Assembly (NCBI GenBank): GCA_047629975.1
Contig: JBLHUT010000001.1
Coordinates: 1-47,019, forward strand
Reading direction: 5' to 3'
DNA: 47,019 nucleotides
From: JBLHUT01 sp047629975
GTDB taxonomy: Bacteria > Pseudomonadota > Alphaproteobacteria > Rhodobacterales > Rhodobacteraceae
The notes under the pieces are model-generated. The model searched no databases. It saw only the letters and a list, made by a program, of their open reading frames with translations, and had not been told where the DNA came from. Made by a program: the position numbers and the translations under genes. Positions 38,176 to 45,018 of the stretch are shown piece by piece; within the stretch, counting starts at the first letter, position 1; the number at the start of each line of letters is the position of its first letter.

Positions 38176-38925
38176 TCAGACGTTCCAGATCGCGCGCCGG
38201 ATCAGATTAAGACCAAGCACCAGAAAAACATAAAGCAGCACCTTGCGGAACTTTGCCTGTGGCAGGTTCCCGCGAATGCGTTCGCCAAGGGCGAAACCGG
38301 CCAGTGTGGGCAAGATGAGGGCCCCTGACATAGCCGCCAGAGGCAGGGTCAGAAAACCGGCCACGACGTATCCGGCCACCAGCGGCAGGGAGCCCAGAAA
38401 AATCAACAACCCCGTGACGCGCACGAACTCGTCTTTTTCCACCTGTCGGGCACTGAGATAGATCGCCATCGGCGGGCCCCAGACAGCCGTAAGCCCGCCC
38501 ATGATCCCGGCGATTGTTCCCATCACGATTTGGGCTGTCCGGTCGTACCGGTCGGGCAGTTTCGGAGGGCTTAACAAGAAATTTACCGCGACAAACAGAA
38601 TGATCACCATGCCTGTCACTGCGAAAATCAATCTGTCAGAGGCCTGTGCAGCCAGCATCGTGGTGACCCCGACCCCGATCATCAACACGCCCGCAAACCA
38701 GATATAACGCCGCAGCGCGCCTGTGATGTCGCCCATCCTCCAGACTTGCCACGCGTTGGTGAAAACCATCGGGAACAACACGACCGCAATCGCAACCCGC
38801 GGCTCGATAAACAGCGTCAACAGCCCGATCGCCGTTGTGGGCAAGCCCAGCCCCGTCAGCCCCTTTACACCGCCGGCAAAAACAAACGCGGTACACGCCA
38901 ACAAAGCAAAACCAGCCAGCTCCAA
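38176..38925 (-). CDS. TSUP (TauE/SafE) family anion transporter
   Basis: A 249-residue membrane protein with about eight helices in two halves. The first half contains GGVKGLTGLGLPTTAIGLLTLF, a TSUP signature. The second half contains GTIAGIMGGLTAVWGPPMAIYL (the GxxxGxxG...GPP motif) and ends LVLGLNLIRRAI. Family members export or import sulfite, sulfoacetate, taurine or other organosulfur anions. I start it at TTG 38925, with gggag about 8 bases upstream; no ATG lies nearby in frame. Neighbourhood with a sulfite oxidase-type gene supports a sulfur substrate. Confidence 0.87.
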   Translation of the reverse strand: MELAGFALLACTAFVFAGGVKGLTGLGLPTTAIGLLTLFIEPRVAIAVVLFPMVFTNAWQVWRMGDITGALRRYIWFAGVLMIGVGVTTMLAAQASDRLIFAVTGMVIILFVAVNFLLSPPKLPDRYDRTAQIVMGTIAGIMGGLTAVWGPPMAIYLSARQVEKDEFVRVTGLLIFLGSLPLVAGYVVAGFLTLPLAAMSGALILPTLAGFALGERIRGNLPQAKFRKVLLYVFLVLGLNLIRRAIWNV

Positions 38926-39031
38926 AGCGATACTCCCGACGTGCCCCGACAGGCGGTGATGTTCAAGGAACGGAAAAAATAATGACCCTTGCCCGCTTTG
39001 TCACAGCAGCTAAAGGCACCTGTCGCCGGCC

Positions 39032-39271
39032 TCAGAACGCTTTGAACGTGAGGGTGGTTAGCGAGCGCTCGATCGACGGGATATCCAGCAGACGTTCGTT
39101 GATATAATGGCCGATGTCTTCGGATTCGGGGATGTACATCTTGAGCAACAGATCCCAGTCCCCGCTGGTGGAATACAGCTCCGAGTGGACTTCCTTCAAT
39201 ACGATGGCATCTGCAACCTGATAGGTTGTGCCAGGCTTGCAGCGGATCTGAACGAAAACGCACTGTGTCAT
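39032..39271 (-). CDS. Lrp/AsnC-type ligand-binding domain protein, no DNA-binding domain
   Basis: A 79-residue protein consisting only of a RAM domain: CVFVQIRCKPGTTYQVADAIV, EVHSELYSTSGDWDLLLKMYIP, then INERLLDIPSIERSLTTLTFKAF. These blocks match the C-terminal amino-acid-binding half of Lrp/AsnC regulators. The helix-turn-helix half is missing. I start at ATG 39271 (aaagga 6 bases upstream); a GTG at 39274 is adjacent. It lies 60 bases after kynureninase on the same strand, so it is probably in that operon and may sense a tryptophan-pathway amino acid. It could assemble with full-length Lrp proteins elsewhere or act as a standalone ring. Confidence 0.85.
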   Translation of the reverse strand: MTQCVFVQIRCKPGTTYQVADAIVLKEVHSELYSTSGDWDLLLKMYIPESEDIGHYINERLLDIPSIERSLTTLTFKAF

Positions 39272-39331
39272 CACGGGTCCTTTGTTTGAGCCACGACCCT
39301 AGAGCCGGACCGCCGTCTGGGCAAGCACGGA

Positions 39332-40522
39332 CTAGGTAACCGCGGCGCGCACGCGAAAGGCGGGCATATCCCACGCGCGGGTCGCCACAATATCGGCCAG
39401 CGTGGCGACGGCGTGATCGATGCAGGTCTCGTCATTGTAAAGCGGGGCAATCCCGAACCGTACAAGGTCGGGTGCGCGGAAATCCCCGATGACGCCACGC
39501 GAAATCAGTGCCTGCATCAAGGCGTAGCCGTCTGTAAACCGGAAAGAAACCTGACTGCCACGCAGCGCCGCCTCGCGCGGGCTGACAAGCACCAGTTCGG
39601 GGCAAGTGGCCTCGACTCCGGCGATAAACCGTTCGGAAAGGGCGACCGAGCGGCGGCGCACATCGTGCAGATCAACCGCGTCCCAGATATCCAGCGCCGA
39701 TTCAAGTGCCGCCATTTGTAGCACCGGCGGCGTGCCGATGCGCATCCGCGCAATGCCCGCGCCGGGCCTGTAGCCGGGATCAAAGGCGAAAGGATCGCTG
39801 TGGCCAAGCCACCCGGCCAATGCAGGCTGGACCGTGTCCGCCAGATCAGGACGCACGTAGATAAAGGCCGGACCACCCGGGCCGGCATTGAGGTATTTAT
39901 ACGTGCAGCCACACGCGAACTCCGCGCGGCAGGCCTCCAGCTCGACAGGAAAGGCACCGGCCGAGTGGGCCAGATCCCAGATAACGACGATGCCCTTGGC
40001 CTGTGCCAGTGCCGTGATGCGGGCCATGTCATGCCGTCGCCCCGTGCGGTAATCGACCTGCGTCAGCATCAAAACGGCGATGTCCTCGGTCAGGGCGTCC
40101 TCGATGGCGTCAGGGGCGACAGTGAGCAGCCGTTTGTCGGGCATCAGACGCAGCAGGCCCTCGGCCATGTAGAGATCGGAGGGAAAGTTACCGGTGTCGG
40201 ACAGCACAACCTTGCGCGATCCTGCCATATCAAGCGCCGCAGCCAAGGCTTGAAATACCTTGATCGACAGCGTGTCGCCCAAGGTAACAGAGCCCGCAGC
40301 CGCCCCGATCAGCCGGCTGACCCTGTCGCCAAGCACCTCTGGCTGCGCCATCCAGCCTGCCGTGTTCCACCCTTTGATCAACATCTCGCCCCATTCGGCG
40401 GTGATCGTTCGGGCGACGCGTTCGTTGGCCGCTTTCGGAAGCGGGCCCAAGGAATTGCCATCAAGATAGGTGATCCCCTCGGGAAGGCTGAAGGCGGCGC
40501 GGGTGGCGGTGAAATCGGTCAT
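39332..40522 (-). CDS. kynU: Kynureninase
   Basis: A 396-residue PLP enzyme that cleaves L-kynurenine to anthranilate and alanine. The opening TYLDGNSLGPLPKA is diagnostic for kynureninases. IWDLAHSAGAFPVEL holds Asp183 and His186 for the cofactor, and CTYKYLNAGPGGPAF holds Lys209, the Schiff base. The later HSDPFAFDPGYRPGAGIARMRIGTPPVLQM block is also typical. gagga lies upstream of the ATG; the frame extends upstream to 40906 but only antisense to the next gene. It diverges from a kynurenine formamidase-like hydrolase with 68 bases between starts, pointing to co-regulation. Confidence 0.95.
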   Translation of the reverse strand: MTDFTATRAAFSLPEGITYLDGNSLGPLPKAANERVARTITAEWGEMLIKGWNTAGWMAQPEVLGDRVSRLIGAAAGSVTLGDTLSIKVFQALAAALDMAGSRKVVLSDTGNFPSDLYMAEGLLRLMPDKRLLTVAPDAIEDALTEDIAVLMLTQVDYRTGRRHDMARITALAQAKGIVVIWDLAHSAGAFPVELEACRAEFACGCTYKYLNAGPGGPAFIYVRPDLADTVQPALAGWLGHSDPFAFDPGYRPGAGIARMRIGTPPVLQMAALESALDIWDAVDLHDVRRRSVALSERFIAGVEATCPELVLVSPREAALRGSQVSFRFTDGYALMQALISRGVIGDFRAPDLVRFGIAPLYNDETCIDHAVATLADIVATRAWDMPAFRVRAAVT

Positions 40523-40546
40523 TGCATATTTCCTCGTTGGCCTGTC

Positions 40547-40561
40547 CAATCTACCTGATTG
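40547..40561. promoter_or_regulatory. Inverted repeat in kynU/formamidase divergent region
   Basis: CAATC (40547-40551) and GATTG (40557-40561) are perfect 5-base arms around TACCT, in the middle of the 68-base divergent region. The core overlaps a TTGG-N5-CCAA motif. It is a candidate operator for a shared regulator. The arms are short, so chance occurrence is not excluded. Confidence 0.3.
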
Positions 40562-40590
40562 AAGCGGGAACACCAGAGAGGGCACGGGCC

Positions 40591-41397
40591 ATGGAAATGG
40601 ATTGGGACGACGCATTTGACAATTCGGGCTATGTTGCGGGGTCTCAACTTTTGCCGGCGAAGTGGTCCGCCGAGGCAGAGGTGTTTCGCGCGGGTCTGGG
40701 CGACAGGGCCGAAGTTGATATTGCGTACGGCGCGCATCCACGCGCGCGGCTTGACCTGTTTCACCCCGAAGGTACACCGCTGGGGTTGGTTGTTTTTGTG
40801 CACGGCGGATACTGGATGCGTCACGAGCGGCATTTCTGGTCGGCCTTCGCGGGGGGGGCACTTGCGCTGGGCTGGGCCGTTGCCGTGCCCGGATATCCGC
40901 TGGCACCTGAGACGCGGATGACCGCGATCACACAGCATGTGGGGGCGGCAATCACCTGTGCGGCCGGAAAAATCGCGGGGCCGATCCGTTTGACGGGGCA
41001 TTCAGCGGGTGGTCATCTGGTGAGCCGGATGGCCTGTGCGCCCGGGCCGCTTGCGGCAGATGTGCTTGACCGGCTGGAGCATGTGGTGTCGATCAGCGGC
41101 TTGCATGATTTGCGCCCGATGCTAAAGGCTGCGGGCATGAATGCCACCCTGCGCATGACGCCGGAAGAGGCGGCTGCCGAAAGCCCTGTTCTGCACACAC
41201 CGCGCGCCGGTTTGAAGGTAACCGCATGGGTCGGGGCAGACGAACGACCTGAACTGGTGCGACAGAGCCATCTGTTGGCGCAGGCATGGCCCGGAACGAT
41301 TGTCACCGAAGACCCCGGACGGGATCATTTCAATGTGATCGACGGGTTGCGCAGCCCTTTCAGCCCTCTGACACAAACATTGCTCGGGGCTGTCTGA
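40591..41397 (+). CDS. Alpha/beta hydrolase, likely kynurenine formamidase
   Basis: A 268-residue hydrolase with HGGYW (71-75), the HGGxW oxyanion motif of animal and yeast kynurenine formamidases (Afmid, BNA7). The catalytic triad reads Ser138 in TGHSAGGHL, Asp217 in VGADERPE and His246 in DHFNVIDG. The expected reaction is N-formylkynurenine to kynurenine plus formate, feeding kynU. Most bacteria use the unrelated cyclase-type KynB, so this would be the alternative form; a related carboxylesterase is the other possibility. I start at ATG 40591, with gagaggg 8 bases upstream. The gene is divergent from kynU across 68 bases. No tryptophan 2,3-dioxygenase gene is in the window. Confidence 0.85.
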   Translation: MEMDWDDAFDNSGYVAGSQLLPAKWSAEAEVFRAGLGDRAEVDIAYGAHPRARLDLFHPEGTPLGLVVFVHGGYWMRHERHFWSAFAGGALALGWAVAVPGYPLAPETRMTAITQHVGAAITCAAGKIAGPIRLTGHSAGGHLVSRMACAPGPLAADVLDRLEHVVSISGLHDLRPMLKAAGMNATLRMTPEEAAAESPVLHTPRAGLKVTAWVGADERPELVRQSHLLAQAWPGTIVTEDPGRDHFNVIDGLRSPFSPLTQTLLGAV

Positions 41398-41461
41398 AGC
41401 GGGGCGTGCTGGTGTCGTAATGCGCCACTAGCAAGCATCCTCGATCAGGGGCAAATCACTT

Positions 41462-41485
41462 GGTCGCGGGCGAAAGCCCGCGACC
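41462..41485. terminator. Bidirectional hairpin terminator
   Basis: GGTCGCGGGC (41462-41471) pairs perfectly with GCCCGCGACC (41476-41485) around a gaaa tetraloop. It sits two bases from the stop codon of the minus-strand cell wall hydrolase and 64 bases after the stop of the plus-strand formamidase-like gene, so it can serve both. Neither side has a clear U-tract. Confidence 0.65.
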
Positions 41486-41487
41486 TG

Positions 41488-42168
41488 TCATGTCTTGGCC
41501 TTGGGGCGATAGAAATAGTGGACGCCGATCTTGGCAGTGCGCGAGAAAACCTTGGCCCACCGCGGGAGAACGGATGTGGAGTGGTAATAGGTGGCGCCCT
41601 GGGTCAATTGCTTTGGGGCACCGTCGAGCATCAAACGTGCAATTTTACCGACCCGTTCATAAGCCTGCAGCTCACGGATGTTTTCGGCGTGACCATCACA
41701 AGTATAACTGAACTGGCATTGATGTTTGCGCCCTGTACCCTGATGTACGACGCCGCACACCGATGCAGGAAAGCGGGGCGATGTCACACGGTTCAGGATG
41801 ACCTCTGCCACAGCAAATTGCCCTTTGACGCTCTCGCCGCGCGCCTCGAAATACAGCGCCTCTGCCAGACATTGCCATTCGGCGGCACCTTTAGCTGCCG
41901 GCTGCTTGTCCAGCCATGTGTTCGAATACGTCACTGCCGTCACAGGATCGAGGGAGCGCGCCATCGGCCGCGGCGACACAAGTTGACGCAAGCGTTTTTC
42001 ACTGACAGAGCCGAGCGCACGTTTTTCAGTCACCAACACAGCAGAGATACGTCCATCAAGACGGGATGTCGGGTCGTTTGAACTCGAAAGAGAATCGTTT
42101 GCAAGCGCAGCATTCGCCGCGACGAGGGTCACTGCGATGCATGACCGGATGAGATACTTAAGGTTCAT
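41488..42168 (-). CDS. SleB-type cell wall hydrolase
   Basis: A 226-residue exported protein. A signal peptide (MNLKYLIRSCIAVTLVAANAALA) precedes a ~90-residue linker and the Hydrolase_2 (PF07486) domain: WQCLAEALYFEARGESVKGQFAVAEVILNRV, FPASVCGVVHQGTGRKHQCQFSYTCDG, and TQGATYYHSTSVLPRWAKVF. The glutamate in EALYFEARGE is the expected catalytic acid. Such proteins cleave peptidoglycan during growth, division or germination-like remodelling. The start ATG 42168 is just after gggggtt; an open frame further upstream to 42312 lies in AT-rich intergenic DNA. The 167 bases before it are AT-rich (aaatgttaaaaaatagcc) and probably hold the promoter. Confidence 0.9.
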   Translation of the reverse strand: MNLKYLIRSCIAVTLVAANAALANDSLSSSNDPTSRLDGRISAVLVTEKRALGSVSEKRLRQLVSPRPMARSLDPVTAVTYSNTWLDKQPAAKGAAEWQCLAEALYFEARGESVKGQFAVAEVILNRVTSPRFPASVCGVVHQGTGRKHQCQFSYTCDGHAENIRELQAYERVGKIARLMLDGAPKQLTQGATYYHSTSVLPRWAKVFSRTAKIGVHYFYRPKAKT

Positions 42169-42335
42169 ATAACCCCCAATAATAGATGTCGGGCAGAATT
42201 CAACGTGCACCGTCGGATGCGGTAGCGTTAGTTTTTCGGTATGTCTACCCTGACGAAAAAATGTTAAAAAATAGCCTAAGATTTCGGCAAAATTACGCCT
42301 AATCTGACACAACCTTGCTGATCAGGCAGAAAACA

Positions 42336-44984
42336 TCAGATTTTTTCGGTGGTTTTTGAGGCTAAACGCTCGTGCAGGACGATCTGTGCTGCTGCAAGAC
42401 GCGCGACGGGCACGCGAAACGGAGAGCAAGATACGTAATCGAATCCCGCATTTCGACAAAACGCGATGGTGTCGGGGTCGCCGGCATGTTCGCCACAGAT
42501 TGACAACATTATGTCAGGGCGGGCTTGGCGGGCCCTGTCCGATCCCAGCAGCAAAAGCTCTCCGACCCCTTCGATATCAAGGGTCCGGAAGGGGTCTTCG
42601 GGAAAGACGCCTTGTGCGACGTATGTGGCCATGAACCGTCCCGCATCGTCGCGCGACAATCCATAAGTCATCTGCGTCAGATCGTTCGTGCCAAAGCTGA
42701 GAAAGTCGCAATGCGTGGCAATTTCGGTGGCTCTGAGAGCGGCGCGCGGCGTTTCGACCATCACGCCAAGCCGGTAGTCGAAAGCGACCCCCGTTTCGCG
42801 CCGCACAGCTGCGGCCACCGCGTCGACCCGTGCCTTTACCAATTCGACCTCGCGCACCGCCGATACCAGCGGGATCATGATCTCGGGCACGACAGGAGGG
42901 GTGTCCTTTGTGCTTGCCATGATTGTGGCTTCGAATATCGCGCGGGCCTGCATGTCATAGATTTCCGGCACCGTGACGCCAAGGCGCACACCGCGCAAGC
43001 CCAGCATCGGGTTGAATTCCGTCATCGCCTCGATCCGGCGCACCACATCCGACAGCGGCAGATCAAGCCCCTCGGCCATTTCACGCATGCCCGCCCGATC
43101 AGAGGGCAAAAATTCGTGCAAGGGCGGGTCAAACAGCCGTATCGTGACCGGAAGCGTTGCCATTACCTCGAACAATTCCACAAAATCAGCGCGCTGCATG
43201 GGCAGCAAACGATCCAGTGACGAGCGGCGGTCCTGTTCGGTGTCGGCGAAAATCATTTCGCGCATCACAGTCATGCGCGGGTCATCAAAGAACATGTGCT
43301 CGGTACGGCACAGCCCGATGCCCTCGGCAGCAAAGCTGCGTGCGGTGCGTGCCTCGGGGGCGGTGTCTGCATTGGCTCGCACGCCGATGTCGCGCACGTC
43401 GTCGGCCCACTGCAAAAGGGTCTGGAAGCCGTCGTCAAGCTCGGCGCCGACCATTGCCATCCGGCCGGCCAGCAAATGCCCCGATGTCCCGTCCAGTGTC
43501 ACGAGGTCGCCCTCGTGGAACACGCGCCCTTGGGGTGTCACGAGGGTCTTGTGGCGTGTCGAAAGGCGTAGCCCGCTTGCCCCCACAACGCACGGCAGGC
43601 CCAAGCCCCGCGCGATCATGGCGGCATGGCTGGTCATGCCGCCCCGTTCGGTCAAAATACCCTGGGCGGCCTGCATTCCGCGTACGTCCTCGGCGCTGGT
43701 CTCACGGCGCACCAGAATCGAGGGCTCCTCTTTGGCCGCGCTTGCCTGTGCCGCGGCCGAAGTAAAGACGAGGCGTCCGGTCGCGGCCCCCGGAGAGCCG
43801 GCAATACCGGTTGCAATCACGTCGCGCGTCGCTCCGCTGTCGATCCGTGGATGTAGCAACTCTGTCAGGGACTGCGGGGCGACCCGCAGCAAGGCCTCCT
43901 CGCGCGTGATGATGCCGTCGTTGGCAAGTGCGACTGCTGCCGCAAGCCCCGCGCGGGTGTTGCGCGGGGCGCGCAAGGCATCAAGAATGCGCAAAGTTCC
44001 GTTCTCGATGGTAAATTCGATCTCCATCTCTTCGCGCAATGCGCCGCGGCAGGTCCGTGCGGTAGCCAGCAATTGCTCATAGGCAATCGGACAACACGAT
44101 TGCAGCGACGGCCCCCGCGCATCACGTGCGATAAAAAACGCCTCTCCGGGCTGGCTGAGGGCGTCGCGAAACAGGGACTGGCGCAGGTAGCGCCCCTGAA
44201 CGACAGGCAGGCCGGTCAACGGGTCAATGAAACTGGCAACCCCCGATCCGCTTTCTCCGGGTCCGAATCCAAGTGCCATTTGCTGAACGACAAGTCCCAG
44301 GCCCGCATCCGCAGGGGCCCCTCGGGCCTGACGCAACAACCGTGCGGTCGTGGTCTGCCACGCGCGCGCCATGCTGCGCAATACTTCTGCAAGCTGTTTG
44401 GCGGGGTCCTGGGGAAACGGCTCCTCGGCTTCGGCTTCGAACAGGTCAAGCGCGCGCAGAACGGCGGCGTCGGAAATCTCCGGATCTCCAAAGATATCAG
44501 GGTCCAGTCGCGCGACATGGACGCCGTAGGCTTCGATAAACCGCAAATAGATCGCGTTGGCGGCCGGCGCGCCGTGGGTGTTGCTCAATTCAGCATGGCG
44601 CCGTGTGGTCATTCCGACATTCAGCATCGCGCGCGGCCCGCCCCAATCGCTGTGCTGTCCTGACGGGCGGACGGACACGATTGGCATTGTGCCGAACGGG
44701 CTCAGAATGGCGTTTGTGTCCGACACGTCACCGGTGGCAAGTCTGCTGACGAAATCAAAAGACAGGGCAACTGTCCGGGGCACTGCTAGATCAAGCCGGA
44801 TTAGTCGTTGCAGGCACTTTGCACGACTCCCGTGCGTGTGGGCGGTAAGTGGTGCATCGGGCGTAATCAGCGTAAACTCGGCAGTATTGGCATAAGCTGG
44901 CACGGCACATTTCCCGTCTGGATGCCGCACCATACCTGTGCGGGCGTTCGGTGCAAGCATGCGCTGCGCATTTGCCCAATGCAC
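42336..44984 (-). CDS. ppdK: Pyruvate phosphate dikinase homologue with divergent ATP-grasp half
   Basis: The C-terminal two thirds are clearly PPDK. There is a swivelling domain with the phospho-histidine in GGMTSHAAMIARGLGLPCVVG (His453, counting from 44984). There is also a PEP/pyruvate barrel with VMVETPRAAL, CDFLSFGTNDLTQMTYGLSRDD, and the general-acid Cys in LSICGEHAGDPDTIAFC. The N-terminal third is recognisable (HGSRAKCLQRLIRLDLAVP, IVSVRPSG, MALGFGPGESGSGVA) but lacks the usual GGKGANL opening, GEDVVAGIRTP and LQTR residues that bind ATP. So the full ATP-dependent reaction is doubtful. The start is uncertain: GTG 44984, ATG 44933 and GTG 44903 are possible, none with a good binding site. 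It lies 34 bases or more after glyS, in the same orientation. Confidence 0.85.
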   Translation of the reverse strand: MHWANAQRMLAPNARTGMVRHPDGKCAVPAYANTAEFTLITPDAPLTAHTHGSRAKCLQRLIRLDLAVPRTVALSFDFVSRLATGDVSDTNAILSPFGTMPIVSVRPSGQHSDWGGPRAMLNVGMTTRRHAELSNTHGAPAANAIYLRFIEAYGVHVARLDPDIFGDPEISDAAVLRALDLFEAEAEEPFPQDPAKQLAEVLRSMARAWQTTTARLLRQARGAPADAGLGLVVQQMALGFGPGESGSGVASFIDPLTGLPVVQGRYLRQSLFRDALSQPGEAFFIARDARGPSLQSCCPIAYEQLLATARTCRGALREEMEIEFTIENGTLRILDALRAPRNTRAGLAAAVALANDGIITREEALLRVAPQSLTELLHPRIDSGATRDVIATGIAGSPGAATGRLVFTSAAAQASAAKEEPSILVRRETSAEDVRGMQAAQGILTERGGMTSHAAMIARGLGLPCVVGASGLRLSTRHKTLVTPQGRVFHEGDLVTLDGTSGHLLAGRMAMVGAELDDGFQTLLQWADDVRDIGVRANADTAPEARTARSFAAEGIGLCRTEHMFFDDPRMTVMREMIFADTEQDRRSSLDRLLPMQRADFVELFEVMATLPVTIRLFDPPLHEFLPSDRAGMREMAEGLDLPLSDVVRRIEAMTEFNPMLGLRGVRLGVTVPEIYDMQARAIFEATIMASTKDTPPVVPEIMIPLVSAVREVELVKARVDAVAAAVRRETGVAFDYRLGVMVETPRAALRATEIATHCDFLSFGTNDLTQMTYGLSRDDAGRFMATYVAQGVFPEDPFRTLDIEGVGELLLLGSDRARQARPDIMLSICGEHAGDPDTIAFCRNAGFDYVSCSPFRVPVARLAAAQIVLHERLASKTTEKI

Positions 44985-45018
44985 AGCGCATGTTTCCTAG
45001 AGTGCGAGCGCGCGAATT

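Noticed and set aside
42200..42300. Possible CtrA site (TTAA-N7-TTAA) before the cell wall hydrolase
   Set aside because: Best match is TTAA-N7-CCTA, with two mismatches in the second half; not enough.
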